NCBI GenBank assembly: GCA_033439765.1
Contig: JAULSN010000001.1
Location: forward strand, 682,001-746,000
Direction of reading: 5' to 3'
From: Lasiosphaeria ovina
Taxonomy: Eukaryota > Ascomycota > Sordariomycetes > Sordariales > Lasiosphaeriaceae
DNA length: 64,000 bases
In this document: one piece after another, positions 9,534-21,691 of the stretch
Position numbering within the stretch: the stretch's first letter is position 1
How the letters are laid out: each line of letters begins with the position of its first letter
Program-made: the position numbers and the translations under genes
The notes under the pieces: generated by a model
Database searches by the model: none
Seen by the model: only the letters and a program-made list of their open reading frames with translations
Told to the model about the DNA's origin: nothing

Positions 9534-11041
9534 TCAGCCAAACTTCTTCTCAAACCTCTTGAGCATGCCGGTCACGCCGCGCTCGACCTTGCCGGCGCCC
9601 TCCTCCAGCTTGCCCCTGGTCTCCACCTTGGGCTTGTACTGGCTCTCGGGGATGTAGAACTGCTGATGGACCGAGTACTCGCTCGCGGCGGGAGCGGCGG
9701 GGTTGTACGCCTGGGGCGCGGGAGCCGCAGCCGCAGCCGCCGCCGCGCCGCCAGCGATTCTCGGAGGCGGAGAGCCCGGCGTGTAGCCGCCGGGGATGCT
9801 CGGCGGCGGCGACCCGGGCGTGTACCCCCCAGACATCATGAGAGGGACCGCCGGGGTCGTGCTCTGCACGGGCATGGTGGCGGAGCGCGACAGCATGGGG
9901 TGGACATTTGGATGCTGGGACAGGCCGAGGGGGTGTCCGCCGAGGGCGCCGAAGCCCTGGGGCGCGAAGCCGGGAGACGTGACGCTGTGCTGGGGCGGGG
10001 CGGCGAACGAGGGCGCTCCGGGGGGGTTTCGGATGTTGGGCGGCGGGATGCCGGGGCTGAGGGGACCGCGGCCGCTGGGCACGAGCCCCGGGGAGAAGGG
10101 CGTCTGGGCGTCGTAGGCCATGGTCAAGTGCAGCGGGTTCGCCACGTCGTCATCGGGAGGAGGCGTCTTCTCGCGGTGCCGGACCTGCTCGGGCGCGGGG
10201 GGTGCGGCCGGGTTGTAGGCAATGGGAGCGAACTGCGGCGGGGGCGGGGGAGGAGTGTGGTCCCCGGCGCCGGAGAAGGCAGAGAGCGGCGGGCCGCCAA
10301 AGGAGGGCGCGCCGCTGACGCTCGGCGTGCCGTAAGAGATGGTGGACGGCGGGGTGGCGATGGACGAGTCCGAGTCTGCGATGGCGGCCCGCTCGAGCTG
10401 CTGCACTACGGAGCTGACGTCGGCCAGCTGGCGCGGCGGCGGGCCGGGCTCGTCGAGGACTTCGCATTGGGCCGGGGGGAGCACGCGCCGGATGCCATTG
10501 ACAAACTCCAGAGCGTCCTGCTGGGTCCAGAAGTAGATGTCGAGCGAGTGCAGCTTGTAGTGGTACTTGTTCTGGTTGTGGGGGTCGAAGGTCGGGAGAT
10601 GCCACTCCTCGTGGCCGTCGACGTCGCCCACCGTCAGGGTCACGACGCACGACTTCTTGTACGAGTACTCGAGCTGGGTTTTGTCGAGGTCTAGCAGCGC
10701 GTCGACGCAGGTTAGCTCTCGTCCGATCCCTTGTCCAGGCGGAATAGGCAGCATCTTACAGCCGTCGAAGGCGTCCTGGTCGTCGGTGCCCGGCTGGTTG
10801 GCGACCTCGAGGCGGGCGCGCGCCTGGTTCGCATCCTCAAAGAGGTAGATGTACGAGCCCTTGTCAAACCGGTGATGCTGCGGCTTGTCGGTCGGCGGGC
10901 CATAGAAGTAGTGGATGTCCCCGAAGCTGGGCTTGTTAGACCAGATAGCCACAGACGCCTTCAGTCCGGACAAGCCGGGAACCGCGAGCGGACGACCACT
11001 TACAGCGTGGCCACGTTGTCTTCCCCTGGCCGGGCAGCCAT
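9534..11041 (-). CDS. Conserved uncharacterised fungal protein, Pro-rich
   Basis: Three exons (11004-11041, 10760-10926, 9534-10690) separated by 77- and 69-nt introns with GTAAGT/GTAAGA donors and CTAAC branch sites encode 453 residues. The first about 150 residues form a folded-looking domain rich in aromatics: FGDIHYFYGPP, HHRFDKGSYIYLFED, EEWHLPTFDP and YKLHSLDIYFWTQQDALEFV. It may be PH-like, by feel only. The middle is a long Pro/Gly/Ala low-complexity region with two near-identical GGYTPGSPPP units. The last about 25 residues (KLEEGAGKVERGVTGMLKRFEKKFG) form a likely amphipathic basic helix. I recognise the N-terminal motif as conserved in filamentous ascomycetes but know no function. 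The gene is divergent from uS8m. Confidence 0.72.
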
Positions 11042-12194
11042 CTTCGCGGGCGAGCTCCACGAAGAGCTCCGCGTCGTCGTTTGTGGATATTGGCGGGCGA
11101 CGCAGCCCGTGGAGGATGCCAAACGCTCACAACGGCGCGACGTCCGAATGCCCTCGTCTCGCGATGGCCGGCGTGCAGTGGCAGGAAGAAGCGTCTTGAA
11201 CAATAGCCCGGATAGACGAGATCAGGACGAGGACATCACATCGCCAGATGAGCAGATGCGAGGGGTAGGTAAGGTAGGGAGGGCAGGAGGTAGCTGCACC
11301 ACTCGACATCACACACACGCCGTCACACAATCAGAGGCCCCAGGCCCAGTGCTGCCCTCTCATGCAGCGCCCGCCATTAGGCGGCTTTGGGGCTTTCCAC
11401 CGTTCCCACGCAGCACTCAGCGTCACTCGGCCGGCAAATCAGCACCGCGGAACAGTGGTGATCCCACTCCTAGTTCGCCCGACGGGAGGCCCGCAGCGGC
11501 ATGGAGATGTGGCGGGCGGTCACATCAACTGGTCTGCTCGGCGCTTAATGGAGGGTGTCAAGCCAATTGGGATCGAGGTGGGGGGAGAGCCCGCGAGACA
11601 AGCTTGCAAGGCCACCGCACGCTAGCCCGAGCACGGGCCTCCCCTGCTTGAATCCTGAATCCCAACCCCTGTCCTCGTTCTGCGTGGGACAAAATCTGGC
11701 TGAACGCGACGACGGCGGAAAGACCCGAGCGAGCTCCGACTGCACCGTGCCGAATTTTGTCACTCGCCCGACAACCGAACCGACGACGGCGCCGATATCC
11801 TCAGCGACAGGCTGTCTCCCGTCACCCAGAGCAATTGAAGGCCGGGAGTGCCATTCTCTTCCTCCTCGATTCCTTCTTGAACCCAACTGTCGGGGATGTC
11901 AGTGGCCCCCAGAACCCTAACACCCTGACGACCGAGAAAAATACTTACTCGCCGGCAGTCTACTCGACAGTCGACACAGCCAACTCCACTCGCACCTCCG
12001 TTTTCGACCTAGGACAGCCTGTAATTTAGCAAAGAGAGACAACCGCCCCGTCAGCCCGCCTTCGAGGCAAACCCTTTCGGGTCTCTCATCCCTCCTAGAT
12101 CTTCCGTGTCCGCACACGGAAGCACACACAACCCTCGGGTCTCTCATCCCTCCCAGATCCTCCGTGCACACGGAAGCACACACAACCCTTCAAA
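11042..12194. other. Divergent promoter region
   Basis: 1.15 kb between the Pro-rich protein gene (minus) and uS8m (plus). It holds an AACCCTAAC telobox-like motif at about 11922-11930 and a 5'-leader tandem duplication at 12078-12189. Long open frames here are antisense or GC artefacts. Confidence 0.6.
12078..12189 (+). repeat. Tandem duplication, 58 + 54 bp, adjoining the uS8m start
   Basis: Copy 1 is 12078-12135 and copy 2 is 12136-12189. Each starts CGGGTCTCTCATCCCTCC and ends GGAAGCACACACAACCCT. Each copy contains a small inverted repeat around CCGTG...CACGG, and a 4-nt indel falls within it. The second copy ends six nucleotides before the ATG at 12195, so the duplication lies in the mRNA leader. 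Confidence 0.88.
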
Positions 12195-12692
12195 ATGGGC
12201 ATCCAGAGCATAGCGCACGCGTGCTCGCACCTGCAGAACGCGACGCGGGCGCGGCTGGGGCTCACGTCGCTGCCCAGCAACAAGTACAACCTCAATCTGG
12301 CGCTCGCGCTGCACCGGGCGGGGCTGGTGGGCAGCGTGACGCGGGGCGGGCCGCAGCCGCCGCCGATGGAGGCGCTGTCGTCGCTGGAGGCGGGGGGCGC
12401 GACGGAGCCGGTGACGACGGCCAACGTGGCGACGCGGCGGCTGTGGCTGGGGCTCAAGTACTGGGACAACGAGCCCGTGATCCGCAACGTCAAGGTCGTG
12501 AGCAAGCCGTCGCGCCTGGTGACGGCCGCGCTGCCCGCCCTCGAGCGCGTCAGCCGCGGCCTGCCCGCCGACCACCTCAAGGGCCTCAACCTCGGCGAGA
12601 CCATGTTCCTGGCCACGGACCGGGGCGTGCTCGAGATCCGCGAGGCGCTGGTCAAGAAGGTCGGCGGCTTGGTGCTGTGCCGGGTGTCATGA
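12195..12692 (+). CDS. Mitochondrial ribosomal protein uS8m (Mrps8-like)
   Basis: 165 residues, no intron. The N-terminus MGIQSIAHACSHLQNATRARL followed by NKYNLNLALALHRAGLVGSV matches the fungal mitochondrial form of bacterial S8, which binds the central domain of the small-subunit rRNA. The C-terminal half has the S8 hallmarks: LKYWDNEPVI, a turn in RNVKVVSKPSRLVT, and a final strand region with TDRGVLEIREALVKKVGGLVLCRV. Its length is in the usual range for fungal uS8m. No cleavable presequence is obvious; the basic amphipathic N-terminus may serve for import. The start is fixed by the short distance to the duplicated leader. Confidence 0.9.
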   Translation: MGIQSIAHACSHLQNATRARLGLTSLPSNKYNLNLALALHRAGLVGSVTRGGPQPPPMEALSSLEAGGATEPVTTANVATRRLWLGLKYWDNEPVIRNVKVVSKPSRLVTAALPALERVSRGLPADHLKGLNLGETMFLATDRGVLEIREALVKKVGGLVLCRVS

Positions 12693-13318
12693 TGATGGCA
12701 CTGGCAGCGGCGGCAAATAGATCGGCAGACGGCCTTGAAAGAAACGTCGGAGAGGGAGGGGTTCGAGTGGGTTGGGGAAGCTTCGCCTCTTCTCCCACGC
12801 GGCAGGCTAGATGCTGTAAGATACAGATGCTGTTTCCGTCACGCGGCGGAATCAGTCTGCACAGTTGAGGGGATTGGCTGGCAGAGGTAACAGGCGGTCT
12901 GAGCTTGCTGGAAGGCTCGAGATGCGCGTGGCACCGGAGTCGAGCTACTATGACGACAGTTTACGGCCAGCCGAATAAATATTGCTGTATATAAACCGTG
13001 TAACATATTGCTACAAGTCCAAGACAACTCATTGCAAAGCGCAAACGCAGCCAACGAGCAGCTGAAACACTTCGAGAAAGAAAATTGAATAGTGATATTC
13101 TAATGTAAGTTGATTCTGACCAACAGTGTCTACTGACTCGGGCCGACTCCTGCAAAGGCCGCCCCTCTTCTTCCACCAGGTATCATATAAGTTGGGGTCC
13201 TCCATTAACACTACAACGTCCTATTTTTTGCGGCGACCGACGAAGAGAATTACAGAGCGATGGAAGGAATGCTATAATCGTGCCCCAGCGCTGCTGTTTC
13301 GAAATACATAGCCCAGCA
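12693..13318. other. Convergent intergenic spacer
   Basis: 3' flanks of uS8m and of the low-complexity protein gene. It is somewhat AT-richer around 12950-13120. No gene, RNA or repeat is supported. Confidence 0.6.
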
Positions 13319-15323
13319 TTAATCCACAGTAGTGCCAGACTCGGGCTCGGCTCCTTTGGTCTTGGTGTCAGGGGCAATACCACTGTCGTCGGCCACGTCG
13401 CCGGACTCGTCCTTCTCCGGCTCGTCGGCCGCCGCTTTTGTCTCCTCGTGGGTTTCACCGGGGGCAGCTGTCTCGGTCGATACTGCATTTTCAGGCACTG
13501 ACAGCTTTGCCTCGTCTGCTGCCTCGTCTGCTGCCTCGTCTGCTACCGCGTCTGTCTGTTCGGTGTTCTCTTCCAGTTGTACTGACCCAGGCAGTGCGGC
13601 TTCGTCCTTGACCCCTCCCTCGGACTCAGCAGCATCGACGGCAGGAGATGTGCTTTCCTCAGACACTGGCGCTGCCTCGTCAGCAGCGCTCTGCTCCTCG
13701 TTTTTGGGCAGCGAGGCTTCGACTTTGTCCTGCTTTGCGATTTTCATCACCTCCTCTGCCGTAGACGCCTGCTCCACCTCGGCCGCAACGGTGTCAGCGG
13801 TCGAGGCCAGTAGCTCTTGTGAAGAAGACCCGGAGAGTCTTGCCCCGGTTTTGGAAGCATTCCTCTTGACGCCATACTTGGCTTCTGGCTTGTTTGGCCC
13901 CTTCTTCGCCGCCGGAGCCAGGGACGGCTTGCGAGGTGGCGTTGTGGGCACCTTTTCGGCAGTCTTGGACGACGATGCTTGCGTGGGCCGCATCATGCGT
14001 GCGAGGAAACTCTCGTCGACTTCCTTGTCTTTCTTGATGGGCGGGTGGTCCTTCGAGACCTGCTTTGGAGGCGGCCCCAGGCTCGGCCGTGGCCGATTGA
14101 TGGTCGAGCTTTGCCTCTTAAGACTCCTCGTCTCGCCTGGTTTGGTTGAAGTTGCCACGGTCGAAATGCTACCCCTGCTAGGGGAGCGCCCGAGCGACTC
14201 GGCAGTGTGGATGCCGCCGCTGGCCCGAGAAACGGACTGGCGCGGGACATTGACTTTGGACCCCGACGCGGCGGTGTGCGTGGTCAAACTCGGGGGTAGG
14301 GTGACAGGGCGCGTCGGGGACTTTGGTTTGGGCTTAACAAATCCAGTACCGGACGGCGACGGCTGGAGAGGAGGGGGTCTCTTCAAGGACGATGATCTCG
14401 GCGCCTTTGGCGTACTGGCCAATGCTTTGGGGGTCGCAGCCTGCTCCGGCCGCGTCTTCCTCTCCTGGCTCTTGGCGGCTGGCTTCGGGGTTGTTGCTGT
14501 CGAGGGGGTGACAGGGCTTTTGGCATCCGCGGGAGACCTTGCCGTCTTGGTCGTGGTCCGAACCGATGTCGGTACGGCCAGAGGCTTCAGTTTTGCTTTT
14601 GCTACCACCTTTGCCACGGCCTTGGGGGCCTCCTTGCCAAGTGTTTTGTGAGGCGCTTTCTCGCGCGGTGTTGCGGAGCTTGCCGGGGACGCCGTGTTCT
14701 TGTCGGCGGCCTTGTCTAGTCCCAGCTTCTTCAGCCCTTTCTCATTGGCCACGGGCGGTCTAGAATCTTGTATTTCCCGAGCAGGCAGAAGACCAGGTCT
14801 CTCGCCAGTAGCTGTCCGGGGCGACTCTGGGATGGGCTGGTCTTTCAGGCTTGTCTTGGGCGATATCTTCGACATGGTGTCGGCGAGGGCGTTCGACTGC
14901 TCTGCGACAGCAGGGGGTGATGCCACGTCAATCTCGCCGCTCAGTTTTCGTGTGGCCGAGAAGCTCGAGAAGCTCGAGTCCTGGCTGTTGTCCCGCTGCA
15001 GGCCCATCCGCCCGTCTTTCTCAATTGCGATGAAGCTTGTTTTGACTCTGGAAAGGGGGCGAGGGGACTCGGTTCCGCCTGGAAGGTAATGTTAGCCCCC
15101 TCGGCAGACTAAAAGAATACAGTCGGCGTGCAAGCTACCGAATGGTCGGGATGCGGTTGGAAGCTGGAGCAGAAAGAGGTGCTTGCTCGCACGACTTCTC
15201 GAGGACAGCGGAGCGGGAGGGAAAGAGCTCACTTGATGGGATGCCAGGCGACCTCCCTCGTTCCGGTGGACTCGTATCCACCTTCTGTTCGAACATGGCC
15301 CTTAGGCCCTTAACGCCGCTCAT
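13319..15323 (-). CDS. Uncharacterised low-complexity Ser/Pro/Lys- and acidic-rich protein
   Basis: Two exons (15233-15323 and 13319-15078) with a 154-nt intron (donor GTGAGC, acceptor CTTCCAG) encode 616 residues. Exon 1 reads MSGVKGLRAMFEQKVDTSPPERGRSPG, and exon 2 opens with SPRPLSRVKTSFIAIEK, a motif that recurs in large fungal proteins of unknown function. The rest is predicted to be disordered. Residues about 90-400 are Ser/Thr/Pro/Lys/Arg-rich with many SPxK-type sites, giving a strongly basic region. The last about 180 residues are acidic and Ala/Glu/Asp-rich, including a tandem ADEA repeat from a 12-bp DNA repeat near 13507-13550. The bipolar charge suggests a scaffold or cytoskeleton-associated protein; that is inference. 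Confidence 0.7.
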
Positions 15324-16947
15324 GGCTGCGGTTTAGGTTGCGAGGCACTGCAAAGGCCTTCCGAAGGCCGGTCGGCGGTGTCTGGGTGGGCAGGTGGGTT
15401 GGAAGGAGCGACTTCCGCTGCCTGTCGCGGGTGCGGTCGACGGGCGGTGTCGAGCTCGAGCAAGACAGACCGTGTCCCGAATTTACCCCTTTTGGGCTTT
15501 TGGGCCTCCGCGCGCCTGATGCAGGAGAGACGCGCTGCAGCGCTGGGAGCTGGTCTTCCCCGCCACTCTTGTGGCTGTGACCAATCTGAGAGCAGCTCGG
15601 AAGCCCTATGAGCCCTTCGCAACAACAGATTTGCCAACAGTCAAGACTTTGTGCCAGGGGCTCGTAGGGTGACGATGGTAGTCGGAAGTGGACGGTTCAA
15701 GCAAACGGCATGAGCGGCGGCCGAGGATAATTTGGCTTCTCGCAAGCACGGTGTAGTGCCACCCTAAAATGGTGAGGTGCCCCCCATTAAATTAGGAGCG
15801 CGCTTTCGGGGAGTAGCTCAGGGGAGCTGGCACAGCGGGGACTTTCAGGGAGCTCCAATCCAATGGCCAGTGCATGCAGCTCCTGATGCAGGTCGCAGGA
15901 GGTCGATTTGCTTATTTCTTCAGCAACCAAGGTGAAGGGAGAAAAATCAACACTTGTGCGCGATGGGAGGCAGCAATGGACATGGGCATGGGCATGCTTT
16001 TATTTCGACCATCAGAGGAGTCGCGGGAGCAGGCTGGCCGAGCTTTGGGACGGGTTTCAGGGGTCAGAAGCTGTGTCCTCTTGGAATGGAAAATAATGCC
16101 CACGGCTTTGGATTTGCTGTTCTTTCCCCGGGGCCCCTAGGCTGTTTTACTTGGGACCTTTGAGGCCATTTGCAATGCATCATCAGACCCCAAGGCCCAA
16201 TGTCTAGGACTGCCCACGACTCGTCACTACGCGCCGCAATTTCTTCCACCTGCGTTCACTCCCTAAGAAGCAAGTATCTGGCGATGCCAACAGCAGTTCA
16301 TACTGCGCAGCAGTCGAGCCATGCTTGCAGAGGGCACGACCTGGGCACGACCTGGGCAGCACGCTGGATCCAACCCGAACAACTCGACAAGGCGCAGGGA
16401 TAGCGTTGTCGTCCGCCTCCTCACGGCCCGTCGACCGCGTTTCAAGTGCCGTCATGCATTGGCCCCCCCCTTGGCAGCAGCTCCCACAAGAATTTCATTG
16501 GGTCTGGGTAATCGGGCGCCCCGTCTGATGTCGAAGCCAATGCATCTTGGTCCTTGTCCTCCAAATCTACACGTGCGCCGGCGGAGGAGCCGTCTTGTTT
16601 GATGTTTGTCGGCCAGTGAATCATCTGATAGTTGGAGTGGCACAGCCAGCGACACTGGCATCGAAAAGAGGAGCGATCATAAAAGACAGCTTACCCCTGC
16701 ATTTCTACTCGTTTCAACGGCTCCCAGTCCAACCCTAAATCGCTGCCCCACAACAATTAAGAGCTTCCCCGGAATATGCCGACGAAAAGAGCTTTCGGCA
16801 AGGGTTAGGGGTCAGTGAGCTCCGATCCCGGCCAGCCGCCACCCGACGGCTCGTCACTCTGAGCTCCAGCTGAAGATGCGGGAGGCTAAAAAACCGCTGC
16901 GAGCCATCGATTTTCCGGGCAAGAATAAAGCCAATTGAACAGCAACC
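15324..16947. other. Intergenic region, no gene seen
   Basis: 1.6 kb between divergent genes. The final 250 nt before LYS12 carry AACCCTAAA (about 16733-16741) and AGGGTTAGGGG (about 16801-16811) telobox-like motifs. No ORF is convincing. Confidence 0.6.
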
Positions 16948-18079
<1,132 letters not shown>

Positions 18080-18425
18080 ACGGCAGTGGACACTGTCTAT
18101 ATACCCAGATGATCTAGCCACATATTTCATTGTGTTGTACATAGTAATACGGACTTGTGGATAGACAAAAAGTTCACCTTTGCTTCGATGAAAAGTGGGC
18201 CACAAACGGTGGTGGCTTCTAGGTTAACTATTTCCACGAGATAATTCTTGCTAGACTGAGTGGAGTGGTGAAATCTATATTTACCATCCCCTCGACCCCG
18301 ATTCGTTTCTGGAGCCAGATAGAGAACTTGTTCAAGATACATACAAACGAACAGATATGCACCCCCCATTCTCTTTTCTCATTTACAGTTGACCTGAAGG
18401 TTTCTCGAGCAGGGATTGGTCAATC

Positions 18426-18480
18426 GAACCCCTAACCCTAAAGATAACCCTAAAGATAACCCTAAACCTAAACCTAAACC
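18426..18480 (+). repeat. Degenerate interstitial telomere-like tract (CCCTAA)
   Basis: About 55 nt of CCCTAA units with variants (CCCTAAAGATAA twice, then CCTAAA three times). The CCCTAA strand reads on plus, towards GC-rich repeat copy B starting about 11 nt downstream. Confidence 0.85.
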
Positions 18481-18491
18481 TGAAATGACTT

Positions 18492-18552
18492 TCGAGCGCA
18501 GCGAGCAGCCCGCCGCAGGCGCCCCCGGAGGGCCGCCGGAGGCAAGAAAGAA
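18492..18552 (+). repeat. GC-rich dispersed repeat, copy B
   Basis: Plus-strand copy of the repeat seen on minus at 7481-7541, with near-identity over about 61 bp and weaker similarity to about 18575. It directly follows a CCCTAA tract. Confidence 0.8.
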
Positions 18553-19094
18553 AGCCCAGGCCGTGCAGCTACCCTTCCTGACTGGTCATGTAGCGTATTT
18601 TAATATCATCCGGTCACCAAGTATGGCATGAGATGCCGTGAGAGGAGGGACTATTATTCTAATTTGGTGTGCGGCTACTGCTGGCAACCGCCCCGAAGAT
18701 GATAATACATACACACCACCCCGCGGTCCCGCGGCAGCAGCGGAATCATACACATCCATAAATATATATACATTCAGAGTCTTTATAACAAGCCCAAGCG
18801 CGCCTCCACGCCTGTAGCTGCTTGCCTCGTGTGCCCCTCTTCAGCCGCAGAGAAGGGACCGGGCCTGTCTTATCTATCCCAAAAAGAAACGCGCAGGCAC
18901 GGCACTCATCCAGCTCTATGCTTGAAGAGATGCCTTGCGTAGAGATACCTTGCCTAGAGACGGAACCCACACTCTGTTCTAGATTGTGGTTTCGTATGAT
19001 CGCAAGCAGATATCCATCCTGGTCTACCGTGGGGCAAGGAAGAGGTGCCAAGAGGGCATGTTTGCGCAGAATTGCGTCGTCAAGCAGAACCAGA

Positions 19095-21691
19095 TTACTT
19101 GTTTCGCTTGGCCTCCAGTTCCTTCTGGTATTTGGCAACGAGCTCTTTCCTACAAAGTTATTAGCTTGGCCGTCGTTCAAGAGCCACGAATAGAGAAGGA
19201 TAACTTACTGCAGGTGTGGCGGCGCTGGGGCATAGTGGCTGAACTCCATGCTGAACTCGCCCTTGCCCTGTGTGGCGGCCCGCAAGTGCGAGCTGAAGCC
19301 GAACATGGCGTTGAGGCTGCAGTCGGCAACCATTGTGAAGTCGTCGGCGCCGACTTCGGTGTCCACGATTGTGCCGCGCTTGTTCATCAGCATGAGAATG
19401 TTGCCCTGGAACTCGACGGGGGCCGTAATGGTCGTCTTCATCAGAGGCTCGAGAACCTGGCCGCCGGCGTCATCGAAGGCCTTCTTGAAGGCCATCTGCG
19501 TTGCCAGGTTGAAGGCATAGTCGCTGGAGTCGGTGACGTGCGTTGCGCCGTCCGTGACCACCATGTGCGCGCCGATAACCTTGTGGCCCAGGAGCGGGCC
19601 CCTCTGGCAGACCTCCTCAAAGCCCTTGCCGCAGGCGGATAGGAACTTGTCTGGGATGGTGCCGCCGACCACCTTGGTCTCGAACTTGTTGTCCTCGCGA
19701 TTCTCCTCATTCGGCCCGATCCAGCCTATAACACGGGCATAGTCGCCGGGGCCGCCGGACTGGCGCTTCAGCAGGTAGTCGAATTCCGTGCGGGTGTTGA
19801 TGGTCTCCCGGTAGGCAACGCGCGGCTGCCCGGTCTCGCAATCGACCTTGTACTCGCGGCGCAGGCGCTCGACGTAAATGTCCAGGTGGAGTTCGCCCAT
19901 GCCGCTGATGATAGTCTCTTCCGACTCGTCGTCGACGTGCAGTCTGAAGGTGGGGTCCTCCCGCATGAAGCGGTTCATGGCTTTGCTGAAGCCATCGGCG
20001 TCGCTGCTCCGCTTGGGCTTGATGCTGAGCGACATGACGGCATCGGGGACGAACATGGAGCTCATGCCGTAGGGCAGGCGGCCATCGGTAAATGTGTCGC
20101 CCGACGCGCATTCTACGCCAAAGACGGCGCAGATCTCGCCGGCTCCGATTTCAGCGACGTCCTCCATCTCGTTGGAGTGCATGCGCACGATACGCGGGAT
20201 GCGGACCTTCTTGTTGGTGCGCGAGTTGAAGAGGTAGGTGCCCTTCTTCAGAGACCCCTGGTAGACGCGCAGGTAGGTGACCTGGCCGTAAGGGTTCTCT
20301 TCCAGCTTGAAGGCGAGGCCGACAAAGGGCATCGAGTTGTAGGGGACGAGCTCCACGGGCGCCTCGCCTTTGGAGAGGTCGAGGGCCATGTTTGCGATGT
20401 TGGACGGGTTCGGGAGATAGTCGCAGACGGCATCCAGCATGGGCTGGACAGCCTTGTCGGCAAGCGCAGACCCCATCAGCACGGGCGTGAACCTCCGCGC
20501 AATAGTCGCCCTTCGAATTGCCGCTTTGATCTGCAGGTTGGTGGGAGCCTTCTCGTCCAGAAACATCTCTGCCATCTCGTCGTCCACGTCGGCCAGCTTT
20601 TCGATCAGCTCCTGCCGTTTCTGCTCGGCGAGCTCCTTGAGCTCGGCTGGGATTTCCTTGGAGACCTTGACGTTGATGCCCCGTTGTCCGTCGTTCCGGA
20701 TGGCCCTCATCTCGATCAGGTCGACGACGCCCTCAAACTCCTTCTCCACGCCAATGGGGATCTGGATCGCTGCGGCGGGGATCTTGAGCTTGTTGTTGAT
20801 CTGCTCTACCGCCTTGAACGGGTTCGCTCCCATGCGGTCCATCTTGTTCACGAAGCTGATGCGCGGGACGTCGTACCGCTTCATCTGCCTGTCGACGGTG
20901 ATGGTCTGACTCTGCACGCCGCTGACGGCACAGAGGACCATGACGGCCCCGTCCAGCACTCGCATCGCTCTCTCGACCTCGATGGTGAAGTCGATATGCC
21001 CTGGGGTGTCAATCAGGTTGATGTGGTACGTCTCGTCCTTGTCGTCCTCCTTCTTGATCCAGTCCGCAAAGGTAGCAGCGGACTGGATCGTAATGCCTCT
21101 CTCTCGTTCGAGCTCCATCGAGTCCATCTTGGCGCCGACGCCGTCGCGGCCGCGAACCTCGTGGATCGCCTTGACTCGCCCGGTATAGTACAGGATGCGC
21201 TCCGTCACCGTGGTCTTGCCGCTGTCGATGTGTGCCTAGTCCAAGTTCAGTATCTTTGCTGCCGGGGAGGCCAATCGCCCGAGCACGCCCATTCCACGTA
21301 CTGCAATGCCAATGTTCCGGACCTGGGACAGCCGCTTTATTTCCTCGGGGGTCATACGGGCAGCCGCCGCCTCGGGCGACATCTTCGCCGCGAGCTCTTT
21401 TGCTTGCCGGAGACTGGAGGCCACTTGTCAGCCCAGGTTTTCTCGAGATTCGGCCACGGCGAGCCAGAAGTAGAATACGCACGCATCTTCGGCGGCGCTG
21501 ATAGCAGCCGCCCTGTAGTTGGTGATGCTGAAGCGGCGGCGGTTCCCAAGCGGCGTTGGCAGTGCTGGGGCCACTCGCGACGACGTCGTGTTGATCGCGG
21601 CGCGACAGCCCAGGCCGAAATAACGGACGCCATGCCTCGACCCGACAGTGCGGCCGCTGTTAAGCGCAGCCACAGCCCGTATCACCCTCAT
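19095..21691 (-). CDS. MEF1: Mitochondrial translation elongation factor G
   Basis: Four exons (21483-21691, 21302-21413, 19209-21235, 19095-19149) with introns of 69, 66 and 59 nt encode 800 residues. The N-terminus ([21 protein letters not shown]) is Arg-rich and acid-free, a mitochondrial presequence; two in-frame upstream ATGs are less likely. The P-loop [14 protein letters not shown] is created across the second splice junction. [29 protein letters not shown] and [13 protein letters not shown] are the remaining G motifs, followed by EF-G domains II-V (for example [20 protein letters not shown]). MEF1 moves tRNA and mRNA through the mitoribosome at the cost of GTP. The last exon encodes only 18 residues ([17 protein letters not shown]) and is lost if the last intron is not recognised. 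Confidence 0.95.

Larger units (their letters stand above)
18080..19094. other. Convergent intergenic spacer with repeat remnant
   Basis: Between LYS12 (plus) and MEF1 (minus). It holds a degenerate CCCTAA tract at 18426-18480 and GC-rich repeat copy B (18492-18552). No protein or RNA gene is supported. Confidence 0.7.

Noticed and set aside
9405..10694. 429-codon plus-strand ORF opposite the Pro-rich protein gene
   Set aside because: It is a GC-driven antisense shadow; the minus strand has conserved motifs, introns with proper branch sites and a sensible start, whereas this frame is Arg/Gly-rich with no domain.
13332..14651. 439-codon plus-strand ORF opposite the low-complexity gene
   Set aside because: Ser/Ala/Gly-rich complement of the Pro/Lys/Glu-rich minus-strand frame. 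The minus-strand model has a typical fungal N-terminus and splice signals.
18420..18432. tRNA B-box-like CAATCGAACCCC
   Set aside because: No A box, acceptor stem or anticodon arm could be drawn around it; it abuts the CCCTAA tract by chance.
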